Below, piece by piece: positions 41,616-51,399 of a DNA stretch of 64,000 nucleotides. Within the stretch, counting starts at the first letter, position 1; each line of letters opens with the position of its first letter. Position numbers and translations under genes: made by a program. The DNA comes from Pseudomonas sp. TH31 (GTDB taxonomy: Bacteria; Pseudomonadota; Gammaproteobacteria; Pseudomonadales; Pseudomonadaceae): contig NZ_JAEKEZ010000029.1 in NCBI RefSeq assembly GCF_016650815.1, positions 248,001 through 312,000 on the forward strand, read 5' to 3'. The notes under the pieces were generated by a model. That model did no database searches. It was not told the origin of the DNA and worked only from the letters and a program-made list of their open reading frames with translations.

Positions 41616-42182
41616 TTAAGCCTTGCCAGACCATCCACTGACGAATTCAGCCAGATCAACCTTCTCGGCCACCCGCGGTTCTTTCTGCGGCGTGCCGAGG
41701 TAGAGGAACGCAATCACTTCTTCACCTTCCGCCAGTCCCAGGCCTTTGGCGACATGCGCGGAATACGCCAGTTCACCCGTGCGCCATACCGCGCCAATGC
41801 CTTGCGCATAAGCCGCCAGCAAGATTCCATGTGCCGCACAACCCGCCGCCAGCAGTTGCTCGGACTTCGGGTACTTGACGTGATCCTGCACTCGCGCAAT
41901 CACCACGACCACCAGCGGCGCCCGCAGCGGACCGTTGCGGGCCTTGTCCAGCGCCGCTTCAGCCACATCGCTGTCCTGCAGCTTCGCCGCTTCGGCGAGC
42001 AACTCGCCCATTTGCTCGCGAGCCGCACCTTCGACTGTCAGGAAGCGCCAGGGCTGCAAATGGCCGTGGTCCGGCGCGCGCATGGCGGCTGAGAACAGCA
42101 CTTCCCGTTGCTCGGCAGTCGGCGCTGGGTCCAGCAGTCGTGGAACGGAAACACGGTTGAGCAAAGCGTCGAGAGCCTGCAT
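41616..42182 (-). CDS. Nitroreductase-family flavoprotein (YdjA-like)
   Basis: The 188-residue protein shows the FMN-binding nitroreductase pattern: MRAPDHGHLQPWRFLTVEG near residues 34-52, AAGCAAHGILLAAYAQGIGAVWRTG, and EEVIAFLYLGTPQKEP. YdjA-type members are short NAD(P)H-dependent flavin enzymes with unknown natural substrates. It is divergent from trkH, with 120 bases between the starts. Confidence 0.88.
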   Translation of the reverse strand: MQALDALLNRVSVPRLLDPAPTAEQREVLFSAAMRAPDHGHLQPWRFLTVEGAAREQMGELLAEAAKLQDSDVAEAALDKARNGPLRAPLVVVVIARVQDHVKYPKSEQLLAAGCAAHGILLAAYAQGIGAVWRTGELAYSAHVAKGLGLAEGEEVIAFLYLGTPQKEPRVAEKVDLAEFVSGWSGKA

Positions 42183-42302
42183 CGGCCACCTCCTGTAAAA
42201 ATGTTTGGCTATTCTAGCCAGAAGCGCTCCGGGCTGCCGGTTTACATGGCAGACCTCGCAGGTAGAATGACGCCCCTCCCCCTTTCAGCCCGAGCGGACT
42301 TC

Positions 42303-43757
42303 ATGGCGTTGCCGACCTTACGGATCATTGGTTTCATCATCGGCATCTTCCTGATAACCCTGGCCATCGCCATGGTCGTGCCCATGGCCACCCTGGTGAT
42401 TTTCGACCGCACCAGCGACATGCCTTCGTTCCTTTGGGCCAGCATGATCACCTTCGTCGCCGGCCTGGCACTGGTCATCCCCGGTCGCCCTGAACACGTG
42501 CACCTGCGTCCGCGGGACATGTACCTGCTGACCGTCAGCAGTTGGCTGGTGGTGTGCATTTTCGCCGCGCTGCCATTCCTGCTGACCCAGCACATCAGTT
42601 ACACCGACTCGTTCTTCGAAAGCATGTCCGGCATCACCGCCACCGGCTCCACGGTGCTCAGCGGCCTGGACACCATGTCTCCCGGCATCCTGATATGGCG
42701 CTCGATGCTGCACTGGCTCGGCGGTATCGGTTTCATCGGCATGGCGGTAGCGATTCTGCCCTTGCTGCGAATCGGCGGCATGCGGCTGTTCCAGACCGAG
42801 TCCTCGGACCGTTCCGAAAAGGTCATGCCCCGTTCACACATGGTGGCGCGCTTGATCGTGGCGGCCTACGTCGGCATCACCATGGTCGGTAGCCTGGCGT
42901 TCTGGTGGGCCGGGATGAGCCTGTTCGATGCGATCAACCACGCCATGTCGGCGATTTCCACCGGCGGTTTCTCCACCTCCGACGAGTCCCTGGCCCATTG
43001 GAAACAACCGGCGGTGCACTGGGTGGCGGTGGTGGTCATGATTCTCGGCGCCCTGCCGTTCACCCTGTACGTGGCGATGCTGCGCGGCAACCGTAAAGCC
43101 CTGATCAAGGATCAACAGGTTCAAGGCTTGCTCGGCATGTTGCTGGTGACCTGGCTGGTGCTCGGCACCTGGTACTGGTGGACCACCGACCTGCATTGGC
43201 TCGACGCATTGCGCCACGTGGCCGTGAACGTGACTTCGGTGGTCACCACCACGGGTTTTGCGCTGGGGGACTACAGCATCTGGGGCAATTTCTCGCTGAT
43301 GCTGTTCTTTTATCTGGGCTTTGTCGGCGGGTGTTCAGGCTCGACGGCAGGCGGGATCAAGATATTTCGCTTCCAGGTTGCCTACATCCTGCTCAAGGCC
43401 AACCTGAATCAATTGATTCACCCGCGCGCGGTGATCAAGCAAAAGTACAACGGTCACCGGCTCGACGAGGAGATCGTAAGGTCGATCCTGACCTTTTCGT
43501 TCTTCTTCGCCATCACCATCTGCGTCATCGCCCTGATGCTTTCGCTGTTAGGCCTGGACTGGATGACTGCGCTGACCGGCGCGGCGAGCACCGTGTCCGG
43601 CGTCGGCCCGGGGCTGGGCGAGACCATTGGCCCGGCGGGCAACTTCGCGACCCTGCCGGATGCCGCCAAGTGGATCCTGTCGTTAGGCATGCTACTGGGC
43701 CGGCTGGAGATCATTACAGTGTTTGTTCTGTGCATTCCGGCGTTTTGGCGTCACTGA
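42303..43757 (+). CDS. trkH: Trk-type potassium uptake channel subunit
   Basis: The 484-residue membrane protein has the four P-loop repeats of the TrkH/Ktr channel: SGITATGSTVL, SAISTGGFSTS, SVVTTTGFALGD and STVSGVGPGLGETIGP, where glycine lines the selectivity filter. It works with the cytoplasmic TrkA subunit, not in this window. The ATG at 42303 matches the family start MALPTLRIIGF. Its last 44 bases overlap the converging AraC-type gene. Confidence 0.94.
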   Translation: MALPTLRIIGFIIGIFLITLAIAMVVPMATLVIFDRTSDMPSFLWASMITFVAGLALVIPGRPEHVHLRPRDMYLLTVSSWLVVCIFAALPFLLTQHISYTDSFFESMSGITATGSTVLSGLDTMSPGILIWRSMLHWLGGIGFIGMAVAILPLLRIGGMRLFQTESSDRSEKVMPRSHMVARLIVAAYVGITMVGSLAFWWAGMSLFDAINHAMSAISTGGFSTSDESLAHWKQPAVHWVAVVVMILGALPFTLYVAMLRGNRKALIKDQQVQGLLGMLLVTWLVLGTWYWWTTDLHWLDALRHVAVNVTSVVTTTGFALGDYSIWGNFSLMLFFYLGFVGGCSGSTAGGIKIFRFQVAYILLKANLNQLIHPRAVIKQKYNGHRLDEEIVRSILTFSFFFAITICVIALMLSLLGLDWMTALTGAASTVSGVGPGLGETIGPAGNFATLPDAAKWILSLGMLLGRLEIITVFVLCIPAFWRH

Positions 43758-44775
43758 CCTGGTTGGACGCGTCCAGCAACCGCGCCCGATACTCGCCTGG
43801 GGTGGCATCGAACCAGCGGCGGAAGGCGCGAAAGAAGTTGCTCGGGTCGGCAAACCCCAACAGGTAGGCAATTTCCAGCAGGGTCATGCTCGGCTGCGCC
43901 AGGTATTGCTCGGCCAGTTCGCGTCGAGTGTCGTCCAGCAATGTCTGAAAACTCGTGCCTTCTTCCTGCAACCGCCGCTGCAAGGTGCGCTGCGACAGAT
44001 GCAGGGTCTGCGCCACCGTATCGCGTTTGGGTTCACCCTGGGGCAGCAAACGGCAGAGCACCTGCCGGGCCTTGTGGGTCACGCGGCTTTCGGAAAATCG
44101 CGCCAGGTATTCGCCGGCAAACCGGTCATGCAACAACGCCATGGCCTCGTTGGCGGTGGGCAGCGGCGCCTCCATGTCGGCGCGCTCGAAGATCAGCGCA
44201 TCGTAAGGTGCGTTGAACACCAACGGCGCGTGGAAGGCTTGTTTATAGGGTTCGAGGTCGGCGGGCTCATCTCCCTGCACCAACACCTTGCGCGGTTGCA
44301 GGGTGCGCCCGGTCAGCCAACCGCACAGGCCCAGCGCGCAGGCCAGTGACGCTTCGGCGCTTTGCCGGGTCGGCGGCAGGTGGTCGCCATGGACCGTCAG
44401 AATCAATGCGTATCCCTCGTCGAGCAAGCGGAAACTCAGGTCGGCGCTTTCGGCAATGATCCGTTGATAACGCACCAGGCGTTGAAAGCCCTCGGCCAGG
44501 GTCTGGCTGGACATCAACGCGTAACCCGCCACATGAAAGGACGCCGGTCGCACCACTTTGCCCATGTTCAGGCCGATCGCCGGGTTGCCGGACAGCTCGA
44601 CCGCCCGCTGCCACAGCCGCGTCATGGAGTCTTGCGGGAAGCGCGCATCCGGATCATCCAGCGATGCGTAATCAAGCCCCAGTTGCTTGAACAGAACCCG
44701 GCAATCCAGGCCGTCCATCTCCAGTGCTTTGACAATCCCCATCGCCCAGCTTGCAGAAGTCGTTCGTTCGCTCAT
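43714..44775 (-). CDS. AraC-family regulator with AraC_N-type sensor domain
   Basis: The 353-residue protein has an N-terminal domain of the OruR/ArgR-like type (FPQDSMTRLWQRAVELSGNPAIGLNMG, VAGYALMSSQTLAEGFQRLVRYQRI) and a C-terminal double helix-turn-helix (LHLSQRTLQRRLQEEGTSFQTLLDDTRRELAEQYL, LLEIAYLLGFADPSNFFRAFRRWF). The ligand is not known. It converges on trkH with a 44-base overlap. Divergent on its other side is a DUF962 gene. Confidence 0.9.
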   Translation of the reverse strand: MSERTTSASWAMGIVKALEMDGLDCRVLFKQLGLDYASLDDPDARFPQDSMTRLWQRAVELSGNPAIGLNMGKVVRPASFHVAGYALMSSQTLAEGFQRLVRYQRIIAESADLSFRLLDEGYALILTVHGDHLPPTRQSAEASLACALGLCGWLTGRTLQPRKVLVQGDEPADLEPYKQAFHAPLVFNAPYDALIFERADMEAPLPTANEAMALLHDRFAGEYLARFSESRVTHKARQVLCRLLPQGEPKRDTVAQTLHLSQRTLQRRLQEEGTSFQTLLDDTRRELAEQYLAQPSMTLLEIAYLLGFADPSNFFRAFRRWFDATPGEYRARLLDASNQVSDAKTPECTEQTL

Positions 44776-44935
44776 GGCGTTTACTTACTTTATGAGCCGT
44801 CTGACGCGGCCAATTTCCGAAGGATACTAAAGTGGCGCCTATTGTCACTGGCTGATGCCATTGATCACTCTAGACTCAAATAAGCTACCCGCAGAACAAC
44901 TTGCCGTCAGAACAATAACCACAGAGATCGCAGTC

Positions 44936-45247
44936 GTGGAAAACATCAAGCGCTTCAACAGCTTCGCTGAGTTCTACCCGTATTACCTCAGCGAACACAG
45001 CAACAGTACTTGCCGACGATTGCACTTTGTCGGCACCTCGCTGGTTATTTTCATTTTGGCGCTGACCATTGGCAAAGGTGCATGGCTGCTGCTGATCGCC
45101 CTGCCGCTGGCCGGTTACAGCTTCGCCTGGGTTGGGCATTTTTTCTTCGAGAAGAATCGTCCTGCAACCTTCCAGCATCCGCTTTACAGCCTGCTCGGCG
45201 ATTTCGTCATGTACCGCGACATGATCCTCGGCCGCGTGCCGTTTTAG
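44936..45247 (+). CDS. DUF962/Mpo1-like membrane protein
   Basis: The 103-residue protein has the family's NSFAEFYPYYLSEHSNSTCRRLHFVGTSLV divided by two hydrophobic segments, then GYSFAWVGHFFFEKNRPATFQHPLYSLLGDFVMY with the conserved histidines. Yeast Mpo1 of this family is a dioxygenase that oxidises 2-hydroxy fatty acids; the bacterial role is unproven. The GTG at 44936 gives the family start; a longer in-frame ATG at 44855 would add an unmatched stretch. Confidence 0.85.
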   Translation: MENIKRFNSFAEFYPYYLSEHSNSTCRRLHFVGTSLVIFILALTIGKGAWLLLIALPLAGYSFAWVGHFFFEKNRPATFQHPLYSLLGDFVMYRDMILGRVPF

Positions 45248-45345
45248 GCTTCACGGGCCAGCAATGCATCCTGCAAAGCCAGTGCGCCAGTGGATCCAAG
45301 TCCTACACTCGATACATCACTTCGTCAAAAACAAGAAGATCGCCG

Positions 45346-45936
45346 ATGAACGCCAACGCCCGTTTTACCCACATGAAGGACGGCACGCAGGAAGACTGGG
45401 CAATCATCGCCGCAGACTTCAGTGCCTATGCCCGACGATTGCCGACACGGATTGTGGCGCACCTGAAACTGCTGGAGGGTGACTTTGGCGGCTTCCCGGT
45501 GGATCGCCTGACCCATTCCCTGCAAACCGCCACCCGCGCCTTTCGTGATGGCCGCGACGAAGAATATGTGATCTGCGCCCTGCTCCATGACATCGGCGAC
45601 ACCCTGGGTTCCTACAATCACCCGGACATTGCGGCGGCAATTCTCAGGCCGTTCGTCAGCGCCGCAAATTTGTGGATGGTGGAGAAACACGGGATTTTCC
45701 AGGGGTACTACTTCTTCCATCACCTGGGCATGGATCGGCATCTGCGCGAGCAATTCAGCGGGCATCCGCAGTACCAGGCGACCATCGAGTTCTGCGCCAA
45801 ATACGATGCGGCGGCGTTTGATCCGGGGTACGAGAATTTACCGCTGAGCTTCTTCGAACCGATGATGGAGCGGTTGTTTGCGCAGCCGAAGAACTCGATC
45901 TACAAGGCGGCGATGGAGGAGCATTTACCCGTTTAA
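45346..45936 (+). CDS. HD-domain phosphohydrolase
   Basis: The 196-residue protein has the HD-type metal site: THSLQTATRAFRDGRDEEYVICALLHDIGDTLG, followed by NHPDIAAAILRPF and the tyrosine/histidine-rich YYFFHHLGMDR. It resembles the PhnZ-like and inositol-oxygenase-like HD branch as well as plain phosphohydrolases, so the reaction is open. The ATG at 45346 matches related starts. Confidence 0.8.
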   Translation: MNANARFTHMKDGTQEDWAIIAADFSAYARRLPTRIVAHLKLLEGDFGGFPVDRLTHSLQTATRAFRDGRDEEYVICALLHDIGDTLGSYNHPDIAAAILRPFVSAANLWMVEKHGIFQGYYFFHHLGMDRHLREQFSGHPQYQATIEFCAKYDAAAFDPGYENLPLSFFEPMMERLFAQPKNSIYKAAMEEHLPV

Positions 45937-46007
45937 GATCAAAAGATCGCAGCCTTCGGCAGCGCCCACAGGTGCGTAGGAGCTGCCGAAGGCTGCGATC
46001 TTTTGAT
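45937..46007. repeat. REPIN after the HD-domain gene
   Basis: GATCAAAAGATCGCAGCCTTCGGCAGCGCC and GTAGGAGCTGCCGAAGGCTGCGATCTTTTGAT are inverted arms about 70 bases end to end, filling all the space between converging genes. The first arm begins directly at the HD gene's stop codon. Confidence 0.85.
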
Positions 46008-46009
46008 TT

Positions 46010-46819
46010 TTATATGCTTACCTTCACCGCTTTCAACTCCGCCTCCCGCGCCTGGGCATCCGCCAGCCGATACAACTCGATCGAGCCGTCCCAATGCTCG
46101 ATCAACGCCGTGCACGATTCCACCCAATCCCCGCAATTGAGGTAGTCCACCCCGCCGACCTTGCGGATCTCGGCATGGTGAATGTGCCCGCACACTACGC
46201 CATGCAACTCGCGTTTGACGCATTCGTGGGCGATGGCTTCTTCGAAATCGCTGATGAAGCTGACCGCGGTTTTCACCTTGTGCTTGAGGTACGCCGATAG
46301 CGACCAATAGCCGTAGCCATAACGGGCACGCCAGTGATTGAGCCAGCGGTTAAGAGTCAGGGTGAATTCATAGGCCGAGTCGCCGAGAAAGGCCAGCCAG
46401 CGGTGGTAGCGAGTGATCACGTCGAACTGGTCGCCGTGGATCACCAGCAAGTGACGGCCATCGGCGGTCACATGCACCGCTTCGTCCACTAACTGGATGT
46501 TGCCCAGGATCAGTTTCGAGTATCGGCGCAGGAATTCGTCGTGGTTGCCGGTGACGTAGATCACTTCAGTGCCGCGCTTGCTCATGGTCAGCAGACGGCG
46601 AATCACGTTGGTGTGGGCCTGGGGCCAATACATGCCGCCGCGCAGTTTCCAGCCGTCGATGATGTCGCCCACCAGGTAAATCCTGTCGGCGTGGTAGCCC
46701 TTGAGAAACTGTGACAGGTGCTCGGCCTGGCAATCCCTTGTGCCCAAATGCACATCGGAAATCCATAAGGTGCGCACACGTTGTTTACGGCTGGGTTTGG
46801 CGAGCTCGGCGCTGGTCAT
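46010..46819 (-). CDS. UDP-2,3-diacylglucosamine diphosphatase-like metallophosphoesterase
   Basis: The 269-residue enzyme has the calcineurin-type motifs: LWISDVHLGTRD, IYLVGDIIDGW, YVTGNHDEFLRRY, LVIHGDQFD and VVCGHIHHAEIRKVGG. It belongs to the LpxH-like group often labelled UDP-2,3-diacylglucosamine diphosphatase; whether it is the true lipid A enzyme or a paralogue cannot be told here. The ATG at 46819 is preferred to a TTG six bases upstream. Confidence 0.85.
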   Translation of the reverse strand: MTSAELAKPSRKQRVRTLWISDVHLGTRDCQAEHLSQFLKGYHADRIYLVGDIIDGWKLRGGMYWPQAHTNVIRRLLTMSKRGTEVIYVTGNHDEFLRRYSKLILGNIQLVDEAVHVTADGRHLLVIHGDQFDVITRYHRWLAFLGDSAYEFTLTLNRWLNHWRARYGYGYWSLSAYLKHKVKTAVSFISDFEEAIAHECVKRELHGVVCGHIHHAEIRKVGGVDYLNCGDWVESCTALIEHWDGSIELYRLADAQAREAELKAVKVSI

Positions 46820-46946
46820 GGACAACCCTCTGCGATGTTTTTACAAGTTTGCGCCGGTCGGGTTAATTGCCCATGACAGTGACGAGTCAATCCTGTGACA
46901 GCGTGCAGCCGGTGTAGACTGGCCGCATCTTGCCCGGAGACCTGCG

Positions 46947-47711
46947 ATGAGACCGATCCTCACGCTGCGCCAATACACCGAAGACCTGATTATCCACAGC
47001 CATGCCCACGCGCAACTGGTGTTCGGGCTGTCGGGTGCGCTGGATTTCGAGGTCGACGGGCATGGCAGCCAGGTGGTGCAGCAGAGTTTCGTGGTGGTCC
47101 CGGCCGGCATGCATCACGCCTGCGGCAGCCCCAACGGCAGCCGCTGCCTGGTGCTGGATGTACCCGGCGATCAATGGATTGCCCAGTCGCTGGGAGAGCA
47201 CGCCGACGCCAGCCGCCGCTTGCTCGACAACGCCGGGCGCCTGCCGCTGGATGCCGGGCAAAGCCAATTGGTCAGTTGGCTGGCGGGCAGCCCGGTGAAC
47301 GATCCGCTGATCGCCCAGCAAGGCGCGGTGCTGTTGTTGGCCAGTCTCAACAACGTCAACCCCGATGTCATCGGTGGACGGCGCCTGCCTTACGCGGCGT
47401 TGAATGCGCACATCGACCAGTACGCGGCCTATCCACTGCAAGTGGCCGACCTGGCGCGCGTCGCCGGATTATCGAGCGCCCGCTTGCATGCGCGATTCGT
47501 GGCGGAATGCGGACAGACGCCGATGGACTACATTCGCAGTCGACGGCTGCACATTGCGGTGCGCTTGTTGCGAGATTCACCATTGCCAATCGGCGAGATT
47601 GCCTGCAGGGTCGGTTACAGCTCTCAAAGTGCGTTTGCGGCGGCGGTATTGCGTGAGTTTGGCGCTTCACCGGGAAAATTGCGGCGCGAGGCTGGCGACA
47701 AAAGACGATAG
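46947..47711 (+). CDS. AraC-family regulator with cupin sensor
   Basis: The 254-residue protein has an N-terminal cupin (HSHAHAQLVFGLSGALDFEVDG, VVVPAGMHHACGSPNG) and a C-terminal AraC DNA-binding domain (LQVADLARVAGLSSARLHARFVAECGQTPMDYIRSRRLHIA, ACRVGYSSQSAFAAAVLREF). GGAGA precedes the ATG. It lies just upstream of an EamA exporter gene on the same strand and may control it. Confidence 0.9.
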   Translation: MRPILTLRQYTEDLIIHSHAHAQLVFGLSGALDFEVDGHGSQVVQQSFVVVPAGMHHACGSPNGSRCLVLDVPGDQWIAQSLGEHADASRRLLDNAGRLPLDAGQSQLVSWLAGSPVNDPLIAQQGAVLLLASLNNVNPDVIGGRRLPYAALNAHIDQYAAYPLQVADLARVAGLSSARLHARFVAECGQTPMDYIRSRRLHIAVRLLRDSPLPIGEIACRVGYSSQSAFAAAVLREFGASPGKLRREAGDKRR

Positions 47712-47748
47712 TTTGCCGACAGACATAGCTGGCGTTAACACGGTTCAA

Positions 47749-47845
47749 TGTAGGAGCTGCCGAAGGCTGCGATCTTTTGATCTTTAGCGATTCCAGCACC
47801 GCCATAAATCAAGATCAAAAGATCGCAGCCTGCGGCAGCTCCTAC
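47749..47845. repeat. REPIN between the AraC and EamA genes
   Basis: TGTAGGAGCTGCCGAAGGCTGCGATCTTTTGATC and the inverted copy GATCAAAAGATCGCAGCCTGCGGCAGCTCCTAC, about 97 bases. The copy has one mismatch. The EamA start lies 20 bases after it. Confidence 0.87.
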
Positions 47846-47865
47846 TACGTTTATCAAGGACTGCA

Positions 47866-49046
47866 ATGACTCCCCGTACCGCCCTCGGCGCCCTGCATAT
47901 CGGCGCATTGATGTTTGGCCTGACCGGTGTGTTCGGCAAACTCGCGGCCGCCTCCCCGCCGTCATCGTTTTCGGTCGTGCTGCATTCGCGGTGCTGGCGC
48001 TGGCGTTTTTTGCGCGGTTCGCCAGTAGCACCCGCTGGCAAAAGCTCGAAGCCGTGGACTGGCGTCGCCTGCTGCTCAGCGGCTTGCTGCTGGCCGGACA
48101 CTGGGTCAGTTTTTTCATTGCGGTAAAAATCGCCGGTGTGGCGATTGCTACTTTGGGCTTTGCCAGTTTCCCGGCATTTACCGTGATCCTCGAAGGGCTG
48201 ATTTTCCGCGAGCGAATTCGCGTCAATGAAATCCTCTTGGTGGTGCTGGTCAGCGTCGGTCTGGTGCTGGTCACGCCGGAATTCGACCTCGCCAGCGGCG
48301 CCACTATCGGCCTGCTTTGGGCGGTGGGTTCCGGCTTGCTGTTCGCCCTGCTGTCGCTGACCAATCGCGCCAGCTCCGGGCGTATCCCTGCGGTGCAGGC
48401 CGCGCTGTGCCAGAACGTGGTGGTCGCGCTGTGCCTGCTGCCGGTGGCGGCGCCGCAATTGAGCGAGGTGCGTGCCCTCGACTGGTTGTGGATCGGCCTG
48501 CTCGGGGTGTTTTGCACCGGCGTGGCCCACAGCCTGTTCGTCGCCAGCCTGGCGGTGATCAAGGCGCGGACCGCAGCGGTGGTGTTTGCGTTGGAACCGG
48601 TCTACGGCATCACCATGGCCTGGCTGCTGTTCGATGAAAACCCGACTCTGCGCATGTTGATCGGCGGTGCATTGATCATCGTAGCGATCGTGGTGTCCAG
48701 CCGACTGTCAGGCAGCGCCAGCAAAAGCCGTGGCCGCCGAAGCCGCCTCTCACTGAGTGCGATCGTTGTGCCCGAGGTCGCGATCCGGGTCGATCTGATC
48801 CCGGACCCGCTGCTTGAGCACCTTGGCTTCCGGGAAACCACCGTCAGCCTTGCGCTCCCAGATCTGCACTTCGTTACAAAAAATATGAAACACCCCGCCA
48901 GTGCCCGGCACCAGGGACACTTTGCCCAAGTCATCGCCGAAGGTGCTGAGCAGCTCCTGGGCCAGCCAGGCGGCGCGCAGCAGCCACTGGCATTGGGTGC
49001 AATAGGTGATGACGATTTCCGGTTTTTGTACGGTCATGTTTGTTGA
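47866..49046 (+). pseudogene. EamA/DMT-family exporter, frameshifted
   Basis: The reading frame from ATG 47866 gives a good DMT start (ALHIGALMFGLTGVFGKLAA) and then turns to nonsense near 47957. From there another frame continues as AVIVFGRAAFAVLALAFFA to VYGITMAWLLFDENPTLRMLIGGALIIVAIVVSS, all DMT-like with about ten membrane segments. One missing G in TCCCCGCCGTC (expected CCCCGGCC) repairs it. The second frame then runs past the normal family end (near 48710) to 49046, antisense to the SelW-like gene; that part is not DMT-like. A natural stop may also have been lost. Likely a metabolite exporter. Confidence 0.7.
48750..49037 (-). CDS. SelT/SelW/SelH-family (Rdx) protein
   Basis: The 95-residue thioredoxin-like protein has the CxxC motif YCTQCQWLLRAAWLAQELL at 13-16 and the following GGVFHIFCNEVQIWERKADGGFPEAKVLKQRVRD. 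In animals the second cysteine is a selenocysteine. Redox function is presumed. It converges on the EamA gene; the starts of this gene and of plpD are divergent with 72 bases between. Confidence 0.9.
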   Translation of the reverse strand: MTVQKPEIVITYCTQCQWLLRAAWLAQELLSTFGDDLGKVSLVPGTGGVFHIFCNEVQIWERKADGGFPEAKVLKQRVRDQIDPDRDLGHNDRTQ

Positions 49047-49109
49047 AACTCCTGAGCCAGAGGGGCGCCGCTATAATAACCGCCTTTATCGCTTGCCCCG
49101 AGATCCACG

Positions 49110-51298
49110 ATGCGCCGTTTACTGTGTTGCCTACTGCTTTGCCTCTTCCCTTTGATTGCCCAGGCCGCCGATGCTCCCCGACCGAAAATCGGCCTGGTGC
49201 TGTCTGGCGGTGCTGCCCGTGGCCTGGCGCACATCGGTGTGCTCAAGGCGCTTGAAGAACAAGGCATCAAGATCGATGCGATTGCCGGCACCAGCATGGG
49301 CGCGGTGGTTGGCGGGCTATATGCCTCGGGTTACAAAATCGATGAGTTGGAAAAGCTCGCCCTGAACATTGACTGGCAACAAGCCCTGTCCGACGCCCCT
49401 CCGCGCGAAGACGTGCCATTCCGGCGCAAGCAGGATGACCGCGACTTCCTGGTCAAACAGAAACTGAGCTTTCGCGACGACGGCAGCCTCGGCCTGCCGC
49501 TGGGGGTGATTCAGGGCCAGAACCTGGCGCTGCTGCTGGAAAGCCTGCTGGCCCACGCCAGTGACACACGTGATTTCGACAAGCTGCCGATTCCGTTTCG
49601 GGCCGTGGCAACGGACATCGCCAGCGGCGAAAAAGTGGTGTTCCGCAAAGGCCACTTGCCCCAGGTTATTCGTGCCAGCATGTCGATCCCGGCGGTGTTC
49701 GCGCCGGTCGAACTGGACGGACGGTTGCTGGTGGACGGCGGCATGACCGATAACATCCCGCTCGACGTCGCGCGGGAGATGGGCGTCGACATCGCGATCG
49801 TGGTCGACATCGGCACCCCGCTGCGTAACCGCAAACAATTGACCACTGTGGTCGATGTACTGAACCAGTCCATCACCCTGATGACCCGGCGCAACTCCGA
49901 AGAACAACTCGCCGCCCTGCACAAGGACGACGTGTTGATCCAGCCATCGCTGGCGAGTTTCGGCGTGACCGACTTCGGCCGTGCCCAGGAAATGATCGAC
50001 GCCGGTTACCGCGCGACCAAGATCCTCGAAGCGCGCCTGGCACGGCTCAAACCGGTGCAACCGCTGGACGCCGATCTGACCGCCGCCCGCACACCGAGCC
50101 AGCGCACGCCAATCATTACCGCGATCAAAGTGGAAAACGACTCAAAAGTCGGCGACGACGTGATTCGCTACTACATCCGGCAAAACGTCGGCGAACCGCT
50201 GGACATCGGCCGCCTGCAAACCGACATGGGCACCCTGTACGGCCTCGATTACTTCGAACAGGTGCAATACCGCGTGGTGCACAAGGGCCAGAACCACACG
50301 CTGGTGATCACCGCCCGAGGCAAACGCAGCGGCACCGATTACCTGCGGGTCGGTTTGAACCTGTCGGACGACATGCGCGGCGACAGCGCTTTCAACCTCG
50401 GCGCCAGTTACCGGGTCAACGGCATCAACCGCCTCGGCGCCGAGTGGCTGACCCGGCACAGATCGGCGATAAACAGGAACTCTACAGCGAGTTCTATCAA
50501 CCGCTGGACGTCGGTTCACGCTACTTCATCGCGCCCTACGCTGCGTTTGAAGCGCAGAACGTCGAGTCAATCCTGGACAACGACCCGATAGCCCAGTACC
50601 GCGTCGAACGCTATGGTTTTGGCCTCAATGTCGGTCGACAGATTGGCAACAGCGGCGAAATCCGTTTCGGCGTCGGCGAGGCCTGGGGCAAGGCTGACGT
50701 GCGCATTGGCGATCAGAACCTGCCGAGTGAAAGCTTTAACGAGGGGTTCTATCAGCTCAAATACTCGTTCGATTCCTTCGACAACGTGTACTTCCCCCAT
50801 GAAGGCAAAGACATTGGCCTGACATTCCGCCAGTTCGAACCGGGGCTGGGCTCGGACAAGCGTTATCGGCAATGGGAATTCAAACTGGACAAGGCCATGA
50901 GCAGCGGCCCGGACACATTCATTCTCGGTGGGCGCTATGGGCGCACCCTGGACAATGCCAACGTGGTCACTTCGAGCTTCCTGCTGGGCGGTGCGCGGCA
51001 GTTGTCGGGCTTTCGCGAGGATGCGGTTTCCGGGCAGAACATCAGCCTGATGCGCGGGGTTTACTTCCGGCGCCTGACGCCGCGTTCCTACCTGCCACTG
51101 GATTTCCCGCTGTATATCGGAGGCTCGCTGGAGCGTGGCCGGGCGTGGAACAACGACAATGAGTTCGACAGTGGCTACATCAACGCCGCCAGCGTGTTCA
51201 TTGGTTTCGACACACCGCTGGGGCCGCTGAACTTCAGCTATGGCTTCAACGACGCGGATGAGCAGGCGGTGTATTTGAACCTGGGGCAGACGTTCTGA
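49110..51298 (+). pseudogene. plpD: plpD, patatin-like type Vd autotransporter, frameshifted
   Basis: A signal peptide (MRRLLCCLLLCLFPLIAQA) precedes a patatin lipase domain (GLVLSGGAARGLAHIGVL, IAGTSMGAVVGG with the serine, DGGMTDNIP with the aspartate), a POTRA domain (about 330-400) and a 16-strand-type barrel ending NFSYGFNDADEQAVYLNLGQTF. The frame breaks at 50454-50456 inside the barrel (NRLGAEWLTR | QIGDKQELYSEFYQPLD). One missing G (expected CCCGGG, read CCCGG) restores 729 residues, the PlpD length. In P. aeruginosa PlpD is a secreted class A phospholipase. A sequencing error is likelier than decay. Confidence 0.85.
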
Positions 51299-51310
51299 CC
51301 CAATTGATCC

Positions 51311-51399
51311 TGTAGGAGCCGAGCTTGCTCGCGATGCAGTCACTGCGGTGCATCAGGAAAACCGCATATCGTTCATCGCGGGCAAGCCTTGCTCCTACC
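51311..51399. repeat. REPIN between plpD and the FimV-like gene
   Basis: TGTAGGAGCCGAGCTTGCTCGCGATG and CATCGCGGGCAAGCCTTGCTCCTACCGG are inverted arms. The right arm reaches into the end of the FimV-like gene, whose TAG stop (51395-51397) is part of the REP GTAGGAGC. Confidence 0.75.
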
